DNA of 64,000 nucleotides from Petrolisthes cinctipes. Lineage: Eukaryota; Arthropoda; Malacostraca; Decapoda; Porcellanidae. The stretch lies in contig JAWQEG010001391.1 in assembly GCA_033782935.1 (NCBI GenBank), positions 101,001 through 165,000 of the forward strand. The letters run 5' to 3'. Position numbers and translations under genes: made by a program. Below are positions 43,601 through 56,300 of this stretch, piece after piece (the stretch's first letter is position 1; the number at the start of each line of letters is the position of its first letter). The notes beneath the pieces were generated by a model, which was not told the origin of the DNA, did not search any database, and saw only the letters and a list, made by a program, of their open reading frames with translations.

Positions 43601-46600
43601 AGGTTAGGTTAGGTTTGAGGTTAGGTTAGGTTAGGTTTGAGGTTAGGTTAGGTTAGGTTTGGTTCGAGGTTAGGTTAGGTTAGGTTCGAGGTTAGGTTAG
43701 GTTAGGTTAGGTTCGAGGTTAGGTTAGGTTAGGTTAGGTTCGAGGTTAGGTTAGGTTAGGTTCGAGGTTAGGTTAGGTTAGGTTAGGTTCGAGGTTAGGT
43801 TAGGTTAGGTTAGGTTCGAGGTTAAGTTAGGTTAGGTTAGGTTCGAGGTTATGTTAAGTTAGGTTAGGTTCGAGGTTTGGTTAGGTTAGGTTAGGTTCGA
43901 GGTTAGGTTAGGTCAGGTTAGGTTCGAGGTTAGGTTAGGTTAGGTTAGGTTCGAAGTTAGGTTTGGTTAAGTTAGGTTCGAGGTTAGGTTAGGTTAGGTT
44001 AGGTTTGAGGTTAGGTGAGGTTAGGTTTGAGGTTAGGTTAGGTTAGGTTTGAGGTTAGGTTAGGTTTAGTTTAAGGTTAGGTTAGGGTAGGTTAGGTTTG
44101 AGGTTAGGTTAGGTTAGGTTAGGTTTGAGGTTAGGTTAGGTTTGGTTAGGTTTGAGGTAAGGTTTGGTTAGGTTAGGTTTGAGGTTAGGTTAGGTTAGGT
44201 TTGAGGTTAGGTTAGGTTAGGTTAGGTTTGAGGTAAGGTTTGGTTAGGTTAGGTTTGAGGTTAGGTTAGGTTAGGTTAGGTTAGGTTAGGTTAGGTTCGA
44301 AGTTAGGTTAGGTTAGGTTAGTTTGAGGTTAGGTTAGGTTAGGTTCGAGGTTAGGTTAGGTTAGGTTAGGTTCGAGGTTAGGTTAGGTTAGGTTAGGTTC
44401 GAGGTTAGGTTAGGTTAGGTTAGGTTCGAGGTTAGGTTAGGTTAGGTTAGGTTCGAGGTTAGGTTAGGTTAGGTTAGGTTCAAGGTTAGGTTAGGTTAGG
44501 TTTGGTTCGAGGTTAGGTTAGGTTAGGTTCGAGGTTAGGTTAGGTTAGGTTAGGTTTGAGGTTAGGTTAGGTTAGGTTAGGTTCGAGGTTAGGTTAGGTT
44601 AGGTTAGGTTCGAGGTTAGGTTAGGTTAGGTTAGGTTCGAGGTTAGGTTAGGTTAGGTTAGGTTTGAGGTTAGGTTAGGTTAGGTTAGGTTTGAGGTTAG
44701 GTTAGGTTAGGTTAGGTTTGAGGTTAGGTTAGGTTAGGTTTGAGGTTAGGTTAGGTTAGGTTTAAGGTTAGGTTAGGTTAGGTTTGAGGTTAGGTTAGGT
44801 TAGGTTAGGTTAAGTTAGGTTGAGGTTAGGTTAGGTTAGGTTAGGTTGAGGTTAAGTTAGGTTAGGTTAGATTCGAGGTTAGGTTAGGTTAGGTTAGGTT
44901 CGAGGTTAGGTTAGGTTAGGTTAGGTTCGAGGTTGGGTTAGGTTAGGTTAGGTTAGGTTCGAGGTTAAGTTAGGTTAGGTTAGGTTCGAGGTTAGGTTAG
45001 GTTAGGTTCGAGGTTAGGTTAAGTTAGGTTAGGTTCGAGGTTAGGTTAGGTTAGGTTTGAGGTTAGGTTAGATTAGGTTTGAGGTTAGGTTAGGTTAGGT
45101 TTGAGGTTAGGGTAGGTTAGGTTAGGTTTGAGGTTAGGTTAGGTTAGGTTAGGTTTGAGGTTAGAATAGGTTAGGTTAGGTTTGAGGTTAGGTTAGGTTA
45201 GGTTTGAAGTTAGGTTAGGTTAGGTTAGGTTTGAGGTTAGGTTAGGTTAGGTTAGGTTTGAGGTTAGGTTCGGTTAGGTTAGGTATGAGGTTAGGTTAGG
45301 TTAGGTTAGGTTTGAGGTTAGGTTAGGCTAGGTTAGGTTTGAGGTTAGGTTAGGTTAGGTTTGAGGTTAGGTTAGGCTAGGTTAGGTTCTAGGTTAGGTT
45401 AGGTTAGGTTAGGTTCAAGGTTAGATTAGGTTATGTTAGGTTCGAGGTTAGGTTAGGTTCGGTTAGGTTCGAGGTTAGGTTAGGTTAGGTTAGGTTCAAG
45501 GTTAGGTTAGGTTAGGTTAGGTTGAGGTTAGGTTAGGTTAGGTTAGGTTGAGGTTAAGTTAAGTTAGGTTAGGTTCGAGGTTAGGTTAGGTTAGGTTAGG
45601 TGCGAGGTTATGTTAGGTTAGGTTAGGTTCGAGGTTAGGTTAGGTTAGGTTAGGTTCGAGGTTAGGTTAGGTTAGGTTCGAGGTTAGGTTAGGTTCGTTA
45701 GGTTCGAGGTTAGGTTAGGTTAGGTTAGGTTCGAGGTTAGGTTAGGTTAGGTTAGGTTCGAGGTTAGGTTAGGTTAGGTTAGGTTCGAGGTTAGGTTAGG
45801 TTAGGTTAGGTTCGAGGTTATGTTAGGTTAGGTTAGGTTCGAGGTTAGATTAGGTTAGGTTAGGTTCGAGGTTAGGTTAGGTTAGGTTAGGTTCGAGGTT
45901 AGGTTAGGTTAGGTTATGTTTGAGGTTCGGTTACGTTTGGTTTGAGGTTAGGTTAGGTTAGGTTAGGTTCGAGGTTAGGTTAGGTTTGAGGTTAGGTTAG
46001 GTTAGGTTAGGTTTGAGGTTAGGTTAGGTTAGGTTTGAGGTTAGGTTAGGTTAGGTTAGGTTTGAGGTTAGGTTAGGTTAGGTTTGAAGTTAGGTTAGGT
46101 TAGGTTTGAGGTTAGGTTAGGTTAGGTTTGAGGTTAGGTTAGGTTAGGTTTGAGGTTAGGTTAGGTTAGGTTTGAGGTAAGGTTAGGTTAGGTTAGGTTT
46201 GAGGTTAGGTTAGGTTAGGTAAGGTTTGAGGTTAGGTTAGGTTAGGTTAGGTTCGAGGTTAGGTTATGTTAGGTTAGGTTCGAGGTTAGGTTAGGTTAGG
46301 TTAGGTTCGAGGTTAAGTTAGGTTAGGTTAGGTTTGAGGTTAGGTTAGGTTAGGTTAGGTTCGAGGTTTGGTTAGGTTAGGTTAGGTTCGAGGTTAGGTT
46401 AGGTTAGGTTAGGTTCAAGGTTAGGTTAGGTTAGGTTAGGTTCGAGGTTAGGTTAGGTTAAGTTAGGTTCGAGGTAAGGTTAGGTTAGGTTAGGTTTGAG
46501 GTTAGGTTAGGTTAGGTTTTAGGTTAGGTTAGGTTAGGTTAGGTTTGAGGTTAGGTTAGGTTAGGTTTGAGGTTAGGTTAGGTTAAGTTTGAGGTTAGGT

Positions 46601-47309
46601 TAGGTTAGGTTTAAAGTTAGGTTAGGTTAAGTTTGAGGTTAGGTTAGGTTAGGTTTGGTTAGGTTAGGTTAGGTTAGGTTAGGTTAGGTTAGGTTTGAGG
46701 TTAGGTTAGGTTAGGTTTGAGGTTAGGTTAGGTTAGGTTAGGTTTGAGGTTAGGTTAGGTTAGGTTAGGTTTGAGGTTAGGTTAGGTTTGGTTTGAGGTT
46801 AGGTTAGGTTAGGTTTGAGGTTAGGTTAGGTTAGGTTTGAGGTTAGGTTAGGTTAGGTTTGAGGTTAGGTTTGAGGTTAGGTTAGGTTAGGTTAGGTTTG
46901 AGGTTAGGTTAGGTTAGGTTTGTGGTTAGGTTAGGTTAGGTTCGAGGTTAGGTTAGGTTAGGTTAGGTTCGAGGTTAGGTTAGGTTAGGTTCGAGGTTAG
47001 GTTAGGTTAGGTTAGGTTCGAGGTTTGGTTAGGTTAGGTTAGGTTCGAGGTTAGATTAGGTTAGGTTAGGTTCGAAGTTAGGTTAGGTTAGGTTAGGTTC
47101 GAGGTTAGGTTAGGTTAGGTTAGGTTCGAGGTTAGGTTAGGTTAGGTTAGGTTCGAGGTTAGGTTAGGTGAGGTTAGGTTCGAGGTTAGGTTAGGTTTGA
47201 TTAGGTTAGGTTCGAGGTTAGGTTAGGTTAGGTTCGAGGTTAGGTTAGGTTAGGTTAGGTTCGAGGTTAGGTTAGGTTAGGTTAGGTTCGAGGTTAGGTT
47301 AGGTTAGGT
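37600..47309 (+). repeat. TTAGG telomere-like array with 7-bp spacers
   Basis: Runs of two to four TTAGG separated by a 7-mer, usually TTTGAGG, giving 17-, 22- and 27-bp periods. From about 41756 to 47295 the spacer is often TTCGAGG. TTAGG is the ancestral arthropod telomere motif. Occasional substitutions are scattered through the array, so this is not freshly synthesised terminal telomere. Confidence 0.95.
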
Positions 47310-50300
47310 TTGAGGTTATGTGAGGTTAGGTTTGAGGTTATGTGAGGTTAAGTTTGAGGTTATGTGAGGTTAGGTTTGAAGTTATGTGAGGTTAGGTTTG
47401 AGATTATGTGAGGTTAGGTTTGAGTTTATGTGAGGTTAGGTTTGAGGTTATGTGAGGTTAGGTTTGAGGTTATGTGAGGTTAGGTTTGAGGTTATGTGAG
47501 GTTAGGTTTGAGGTTATGTGAGGTTAGGTTTGAGGTTATGTGAGGTTAGGTTTGAGGTTATGTGAGGTTAGGTTTAAGGTTATGTGAGGTTAGGTTTGAG
47601 GTTAGGTTAGGTTAGGTTAGGTTTGAGGTTAGGTTAGGTTAGGTTAGGTTTGAGGTTAGGTTAGGTTAGGTTAGGTTTGAGGTTTGGTTAGGTTAGGTTA
47701 GGTTTGAGGTTAGGTTAGGTTAGGTTAGGTTTGAGGTTAGGTTAGGTTAGGTTTGACGTTAGGTTAGGTTAGGTTAGGTTTGAGGTTAGGTTAGGTTAGG
47801 TTAGGTTTGAGGTTAGGTTAGGTTAGGTTAGGTTTGAGGTTAGGTTAGGTTAGGTTAGGTTTGAGGTTAGGTTAGGTTAGGTTAGGTTTGAGGTTAGGTT
47901 AGGTTAGGTTAGGTTTGAGATTAGGTTAGGTTAGGTTAGGTTTGAGGTTAGGTTAGGTTAGGTTTGAGGTTAGGTGAGGTTAGGTTAGGTTTGAGGTTAG
48001 GTTAGGTTTGAGGTTAGGTTAGGTTAGGTTAGGTTTGAGGTTAGGTTAGGTTAGGTTAGGTTTGAGGTTAGGTTAGGTTAGGTTAGGTTTGAGGTGAGGT
48101 TAGGTTAGGTTAGGTTTAAGGTTAGGTTAGGTTAGGTTAGGTTTGAGGTTTGGTTAGGTTAGGTTAGGTTTGAGGTTAGGTTAGGTTAGGTTAGGTTTGA
48201 GGTTAGGTTAGGTTAGGTTAGGTTTGAGGTTAGGTTAGGTTAGGTTTGAGGTTAGGTTAGGTTAGGTTTGAGGTTAGGTTAGGTTAGGTTAGGTTTGAGG
48301 TTAGGTTAGGTTAGGTTTGAGGTTAGGTTAGGTTAGGTTAGGTTTGAGGTTAGGTTAGGTTAGGTTTGAGGTTAGGTTAGGTTGGGTTAGGTTAGGTTTG
48401 AGGTTAGGTGAGGTTAGGTTTGAGGTTATGTGAGGTTAGGTTTGAGGTTATGTGAGGTTAGGTTTGAGGATATGTGAGGTTAGGTTTGAGTTTATGTGAG
48501 GTTAGGTTTGAGGTTATGTGAGGTTAGGTTTGAGGTTATGTGAGGTTAGGTTTGAGGTTATGTGAGGTTAGGTTTGAGGTTATGTGAGGTTAGGTTTGAG
48601 GTTATGTGAGGTTAGGTTTGAAGTTATGTGAGGTTAGGTTTGAGGTTATGTGAGGTTAGGTTTGAGGTTATGTGAGGTTAGGTTTGAGGTTATGTGAGGT
48701 TAGGTTTGAAGTTATGTGAGGTTAGGTTTGAGGTTATGTGAGGTTAGGTTTGAGGTTATGTGAGGTTAGGTTTAAAGTTATGTGAGGTTAGGTTTGAGGT
48801 TATGTGAGGTTAGGTTTGAGGTTATGTGAGGTTAGGTTTGAGGTTATGTGAGGTTAGGTTTGAGGTTATGTGAGGTTAGGTTTGAGGTTATGTGAGGTTA
48901 GGTTTAAGGTTATGTGAGGTTAGGTTTGAGGTTATGTGAGGTTAGGTTTGAGGTTATGTGAGGTTAGGTTTGAGGTTATGTGAGGTTAGGTTTGAGGTTA
49001 TGTGAGGTTAGGTTTGAGGTTATGTGAGGTTAGGTTTGAGGTTATGTGAGGTTAGGTTTGAGGTTATGTGAGGTTAGGTTTGAGGTTATGTGAGGTTAGG
49101 TTTGAGGTTATTTGAGGTTAGGTTAGGTTAGGTTAGGTTATGTTAGGTTAGGTTAGGTTAGGTTTGAGGTTAGGTTAGGTTAGGTTAGGTTTGAGGTTAG
49201 GTTAGGTTAGGTTTAAGGTTAGGTTAGGTTAGGTTAGGTTTGAGGTTTGGTTAGGTTAGGTTAGGTTTGAGGTTAGGTTAGGTTAGGTTTGAGGTTAGGT
49301 TAGGTTAGGTTAGGTTTGAGGTTAGGTTAGGTTAGGTTAGGTTTGAGGTTAGGTTAGGTTTGAGGTTAGGTTAGGTTAGGTTAGGTTTGAGGTTAGGCTA
49401 GGTTTGAGGTTAGGTTAGGTTAGGTTAGGTTTGAGGTTAGGTTAGGTTAGGTTAGGTTTGAGGTTAGGTTAGGTTAGGTTAGGTTTGAGGTTAGGTTAGG
49501 TTAGGTTAGGTTTGAGGTTAGGTTAGGTTAGGTTTAAGGTTAGGTTAGGTTAGGTTAGGTTTGAGGTTTGGTTAGGTTAGGTTAGGTTTGAGGTTAGGTT
49601 AGGTTAGGTTTGAGGTTAGGTTAGGGTTAGGTTAGGTTTGAGGTTAGGTTAGGTTAGGTTAGGTTTGAGGTTAGGTTAGGTTAGGTTAGGTTTGAGGTTA
49701 GGTTAGGTTAGGTTTGAGGTTAGGTTAGGTTAGGTTTGAGGTTAGGTTAGGTTAGGTTAGGTTTGAAGTTAGGTTAGGTTAGGTTAGGTTTGAGGTTAGG
49801 TTAGGTTAGGTTAGGTTTGAGGTTAGGTTAGGTTTGAGGTTAGGTTAGGTTAGGTTAGGTTTGAGGTTAGGTTAGGTTAGGTTAGGTTTGAGGTTAGGTT
49901 AGGTTAGGTTTGAGGTTTGGTTAGGTTAGGTTAGGTTTGAGGTTAGGTTAGGTTAGGTTAGGTTTGAGGTTAGGTTAGGTTAGGTTTGACGTTAGGTTAG
50001 GTTAGGTTAGGTTTGAGGTTAGGTTAGGTTAGGTTAGGTTTGAGGTTAGGTTAGGTTAGGTTAGGTTTGAGGTTAGGTTAGGTTAGGTTAGGTTTGAGGT
50101 TAGGTTAGGTTAGGTTAGGTTTGAGGTTAGGTTAGGTTAGGTTAGGTTTGAGATTAGGTTAGGTTAGGTTAGGTTTGAGGTTAGGTTAGGTTAGGTTTGA
50201 GGTTAGGTTAGGTTAGGTTAGGTTTGAGGTTAGGTTAGGTTTGAGGTTAGGTTAGGTTAGGTTAGGTTTGAGGTTAGGTTAGGTTAGGTTAGGTTTGAGG

Positions 50301-53300
50301 TTAGGTTAGGTTAGGTTAGGTTTGAGGTTAGGTTAGGTTAGGTTAGGTTTGAGGTTATGTTAGGTTAGGTTAGGTTTGAGGTTAGGTTAGGTTAGGTTAG
50401 GTTTGAGGTTAGGTTAGGTTAGGTTTGAGGTTAGGTTAGGTTAGGTTTGAGGTTAGGTTAGGTTAGGTTAGGTTTGAAGTTAGGTTAGGTTAGGTTTGAG
50501 GTTAGGTTAGGTTAGGTTAGGTTTGAGGTTAGGTTAGGTTGGGTTAGGTTAGGTTTGTGGTTAGGTGAGGTTAGGTTAGGTTAGGTTTGGTCTGAGGTTA
50601 GGTTTGGTTAGGTTTGAGGTTAGGTTAGGTTGGGTTAGGTTAGGTTTGAAGTTAGGTGAGGTTAGGTTTGAGGTTATGTGAGGTTAGGTTTTAGGTTATG
50701 TGAGGTTAGGTTTGAGGATATGTAAGGTTAGGTTTGAGTTTATGTGAGGTTAGGTTTGAGGTTATGTGAGGTTAGGTTTGAGGTTATGTGAGGTTAGGTT
50801 TGAGGTTATGTGAGGTTAGGTTTGAGGTTATGTGAGGTTAGGTTTGAGGTTATTTGAGGTTAGGTTTGAAGTTATGTGAGGTTAGGTTTGAGGTTATGTG
50901 AGGTTAGGTTTGAGGTTATGTGAGGTTAGGTTTGAGGTTATGTGAGGTTAGGTTTGAAGTTATGTGAGGTTAGGTTTGAGGTTATGTGAGGTTAGGTTTG
51001 AGGTTATGTGAGGTTAGGTTTAAAGTTATGTGAGGTTAGGTTTGAGGTTATGTGAGGTTAGGTTTGAGGTTATGTGAGGTTAGGTTTGAGGTTATGTGAG
51101 GTTAGGTTTGAGGTTATGTGAGGTTAGGTTTGAGGTTATGTGAGGTTAGGTTTAAGGTTATGTGAGGTTAGGTTTGAGGTTATGTGAGGTTAGGTTTGAG
51201 GTTATGTGAGGTTAGGTTTGAGGTTATGTGAGGTTAGGTTTGAGGTTATGTGAGGTTAGGTTTGAGGTTATGTGAGGTTAGGTTTGAGGTTATGTGAGGT
51301 TAGGTTTGAGGTTATGTGAGGTTAGGTTTGAGGTTATGTGAGGTTAGGTTTGAGGTTATGTGAGGTTAGGTTAGGTTAGGTTAGGTGAGGTTAGGTTATG
51401 TTAGGTTAGGTTAGGTTAGGTTTGAGGTTAGGTTAGGTTAGGTTAGGTTTGAGGTTAGGTTAGGTTAGGTTTAAGGTTAGGTTAGGTTAGGTTAGGTTTG
51501 AGGTTTGGTTAGGTTAGGTTAGGTTTGAGGTTAGGTTAGGTTAGGTTTGAGGTTAGGTTAGGTTAGGTTAGGTTTAAGGTTAGGTTAGGTTAGGTTAGGT
51601 TTGAGGTTAGGTTAGGTTAGGTTTGAGGTTAGGTTAGGTTAGGTTTGACGTTAGGTTAGGTTAGGTTAGGTTTGAGGTTAGGTTAGGTTATGTTAGGTTT
51701 GAGGTTAGGTTAGGTTTGAGGTTAGGTTAGGTTTGGTTAGGTTTGAGGTTAGGTTAGGTTAGGTTAGGTTTGAGGTTAGGTTAGGTTAAGTTAGGTTTGA
51801 GGTTAGGTTAGGTTAGGTTAGGTTTGAGGTTTGGTTAGGTTAGGTTAGGTTTGAGGTTAGGTTAGGTTAGGTTAGGTTTGAGGTTAGGTTAGGTTAGGTT
51901 TGACGTTAGGTTAGGTTAGGTTTGACGTTAGGTTAGGTTAGGTTAGGTTTGAGGTTAGGTTAGGTTAGGTTAGGTTTGAGGTTAGGTTAGGTTAGGTTAG
52001 GTTTGAGGTTAGGTTAGGTTAGGTTAGGTTTGAGGTTAGGTTAGGTTAGGTTAGGTTTGAGGTTAGGTTAGGTTAGGTTAGGTTTGAGATTAGGTTAGGT
52101 TAGGTTAGGTTTGAGGTTAGGTTAGGTTAGGTTTGAGGTTAGGTTAGGTTAGGTTAGGTTTGAGGTTAGGTTAGGTTTGAGGTTAGGTTAGGTTAGGTTA
52201 GGTTTGAGGTTAGGTTAGGTTAGGTTAGGTTTGAGGTTAGGTTAGGTTAGGTTAGGTTTGAGGTTAGGTTAGGTTAGGTTTAAGGTTAGGTTAGGTTAGG
52301 TTAGGTTTGAGGTTTGGTTAGGTTAAATTAGGTTTGAGGTTAGGTTAGGTTAGGTTAGGTTTGAGGTTAGGTTAGGTTAGGTTTGAGGTTAGGTTAGGTT
52401 AGGTTAGGTTTGAGGTTAGGTTAGGTTAGGTTAGGTTTGAGGTTAGGTTAGGTTATGTTTGAGGTTAGGTTAGGTTAGGTTTGAGGTTAGGTTAGGTTAG
52501 GTTAGGTTTGAAGTTAGGTTAGGTTAGGTTTGAGGTTAGGTTAGGTTAGGTTAGGTTTGAGGTTAGGTTAGGTTGGGTTAGGTTAGGTTTGTGGTTAGGT
52601 GAGGTTAGGTTAGGTTAGGTTTGGTCTGAGGTTAGGTTAGGTTAGGTTTGAGGTTAGGTTAGGTTGGGTTAGGTTAGGTTTGAGGTTAGGTGAGGTTAGG
52701 TTTGAGGTTATGTGAGGTTAGGTTTGAGGTTATGTGAGGTTAGGTTTGAGGATATGTGAGGTTGGGTTTGAGTTTATGTGAGGTTAGGTTTGAGGTTATG
52801 TGAGGTTAGGTTTGAGGGTATGTGAGGTTAGGTTTGAGGTTATGTGAGGTTAGGTTTGAGGTTATGTGAGGTTAGGTTTGAGGTTATGTGAGGTTAGGTT
52901 TGAAGTTATGTGAGGTTAGGTTTGAGGTTATGTGAGGTTAGGTTTGAGGTTATGTGAGGTTAGGTTTGAGGTTATATGAGGTTAGGTTTGAAGTTATGTG
53001 AGGTTAGGTTTGAGGTTATTTGAGGTTAGGTTTGAGGTTATGTGAGGTTAGGTTTAAAAATATGTGAGGTTAGGTTTGAGGTTATGTGAGGTTAGGTTTG
53101 AGGTTATGTGAGGTTAGGTTTGAGGTTATGTGAGGTTAGGTTTGAGGTTATGTGAGGTTAGGTTTGAGGTTATGTGAGGTTAGGTTTAAGGTTATGTGAG
53201 GTTAGGTTTGAGGTTATGTGTGGTTTGGTTTGAGGTTATGTGAGGTTAGGTTTGAGGTTATGTGAGGTTAGGTTTGAGGTTATGTGAGGTTAGGTTTGAG

Positions 53301-56300
53301 GTTATGTGAGGTTAGGTTTGAGGTTATGTGAGGTTAGGTTTGAGGTTATGTGAGGTTAGGTTAGGTTAGGTTAGGTTAGGTTATGTTATGTTAGGTTAGG
53401 TTAGGTTAGGTTTGAGGTTAGGTTAGGTTAGGTTAGGTTTGAGGTTAGGTTAGGTTAGGTTTAAGGTTAGGTTAGGTTAGGTTAGGTTTGAGGTTTGGTT
53501 AGGTTAGGTTAGGTTTGAGGTTAGGTTAGGTTAGGTTTGAGGTTAGGTTAGGTTAGGTTAGGTTTGAGGTTAGGTTAGGTTAGGTTAGGTTTGAGGTTAG
53601 GTTAGGTTAGGTTAGGTTTGAGGTTAGGTTAGGTTAGGTTTGAGGTTAGGTTAGGTTAGGTTAGGTTTGAGGTTAGGTTAGGTTTGAGGTTAGGTTAGGT
53701 TAGGTTAGGTTTGAGGTTAGGTTAGGTTAGGTTAGGTTTGAGGTTAGGTTAGGTTAGGTTAGGTTTGAGGTTAGGTTAGGTTAGGTTAGGTTTGAGGTTA
53801 GGTTAGGTTAGGTTTAAGGTTAGGTTAGGTTAGGTTAGGTTTGAGGTTTGGTTAGGTTAGGTTAGGTTTGAGGTTAGGTTAGGTTAGGTTTGAGGTTAGG
53901 TTAGGGTTAGGTTAGGTTTGAGGTTAGGTTAGGTTAGGTTAGGTTTGAGGTTAGGTTAGGTTAGGTTAGGTTTGAGGTTAGGTTAGGTTAGGTTTGAGGT
54001 TAGGTTAGGTTAGGTTTGAGGTTAGGTTAGGTTAGGTTAGGTTTGAAGTTAGGTTAGGTTAGGTTAGGTTTGAGGTTAGGTTAGGTTAGGTTAGGTTTGA
54101 GGTTAGGTTAGGTTTGAGGTTAGGTTAGGTTAGGTTAGGTTTGAGGTTAGGTTAGGTTAGGTTAGGTTTGAGGTTTGGTTAGGTTAGGTTAGGTTTGAGG
54201 TTAGGTTAGGTTAGGTTAGGTTTGAGGTTAGGTTAGGTTAGGTTTGACGTTAGGTTAGGTTAGGTTAGGTTTGAGGTTAGGTTAGGTTAGGTTAGGTTAG
54301 GTTTGAGGTTAGGTTAGGTTAGGTTAGGTTTGAGGTTAGGTTAGGTTAGGTTAGGTTTGAGGTTAGGTTAGGTTAGGTTAGGTTCAAGGTTAGGTTAGGT
54401 TAGGTTAGGTTTGAGATTAGGTTAGGTTAGGTTAGGTTTGAGGTTAGGTTAGGTTAGGTTTGAGGTTAGGTTAGGTTAGGTTAGGTTTGAGGTTAGGTTA
54501 GGTTTGAGGTTAGGTTAGGTTAGGTTAGGTTTGAGGTTAGGTTAGGTTAGGTTTGAGGTTAGGTTAGGTTTGAGGTTAGGTTAGGTTAGGTTTAAGGTTA
54601 GGTTAGGTTAGGTTAGGTTTGAGGTTTGGTTAGGTTAGGTTAGGTTTGAGGTTAGGTTAGGTTAGGTTAGGTTTGAGGTTAGGTTAGGTTAGGTTAGGTT
54701 TGAGGTTAGGTTAGGTTAGGTTAGGTTTGAGGTTAGGTTAGGTTAGGTTAGGTTTGAGGTTAGGTTAGGTTAGGTTTGAGGTTAGGTTAGGTTAGGTTTG
54801 AGGTTAGGTTAGGTTAGGTTAGGTTTGAAGTTAGGTTAGGTTAGGTTTGAGGTTAGGTTAGGTTAGGTTAGGTTTGAGGTTAGGTTAGGTTGGGTTTAGG
54901 TTAGGTTTGTGGTTAGGTGAGGTTAGGTTAGGTTAGGTTTGGTCTGAGGTTAGGTTAGGTTAGGTTTGAGGTTAGGTTAGGTTGGGTTAGGTTAGGTTTG
55001 AGGTTATGTGAGGTTAGGTTTGAGGTTATGTGAGGTTAGGTTTGAGGTTATGTGAGGTTAGGTTTGAGGATATGTGAGGTTAGGTTTGAGTTTATGTGAG
55101 GTTAGGTTTGAGGTTATGTGAGGTTAGGTTTGAGGTTATGTGAGGTTAGGTTTGAGGTTATGTGAGGTTAGGTTTGAGGTTATGTGAGGTTAGGTTTGAA
55201 GTTATGTGAGGTTAGGTTTGAGGTTATGTGAGGTTAGGTTTGAGGTTATGTGAGGTTAGGTTTGAGGTTATGTGAGGTTAGGTTTGAAGTTATGTGAGGT
55301 TAGGTTTGAGGTTATGTGAGGTTAGGTTTGAGGTTATGTGAGGTTAGGTTTAAAGTTATGTGAGGTTAGGTTTGAGGTTATGTGAGGTTAGGTTTGAGGT
55401 TATGTGAGGTTAGGTTTGAGGTTATGTGAGGTTAGGTTTGAGGTTATGTGAGGTTAGGTTTGAGGTTATGTGAGGTTAGGTTTAAGGTTATGTGAGGTTA
55501 GGTTTGAGGTTATGTGAGGTTAGGTTTGAGGTTATGTGAGGTTAGGTTTGAGGTTATGTGAGGTTAGGTTTGAGGTTATGTGAGGTTAGGTTTGAGGTTA
55601 TGTGAGGTTAGGTTTGAGGTTATGTGAGGTTAGGTTTGAGGTTATGTGAGGTTAGGTTTGAGGTTATGTGAGGTTAGGTTTGAGGTTATGTGAGGTTAGG
55701 TTTGAGGTTATGTGAGGTTAGGTTAGGTTAGGTTAGGTTAGGTTATGTTAGGTTAGGTTAGGTTAGGTTTGAGGTTAGGTTAGGTTAGGTTAGGTTTGAA
55801 TTAGGTTAGGTTAGGTTTAAGGTTAGGTTAGGTTAGGTTAGGTTTGAGGTTTGGTTAGGTTAGGTTAGGTTTGAGGTTAGGTTAGGTTAGGTTTGAGGTT
55901 AGGTTAGGTTAGGTTAGGTTTGAGGTTAGGTTAGTTTAGGTTAGGTTTGAGGTTAGGTTAGGTTAGGTTAGGTTTGAGGTTAGGTTAGGTTAGGTTTGAG
56001 GTTAGGTTAGGTTAGGTTTGAGGTTAGTTTAGGTTAGGTTAGGTTTGAAGTTAGGTTAGGTTAGGTTAGGTTTGAGGTTAGGTTAGGTTAGGTTAGGTTT
56101 GAGGTTAGGTTAGGTTAGGTTAGGTTAGGTTTGAGGTTAGGTTAGGTTAGGTTAGGTTTGAGGTTAGGTTAGGTTAGGTTAGGTTTGAGGTTTGGTTAGG
56201 TTAGGTTAGGTTTGAGGTTAGGTTAGGTTAGGTTTGAGGTTAGGTTAGGTTAGGTTAGGTTTGAGGTTAGGTTAGGTTAGGTTAGGTTTGAGGTTAGGTT

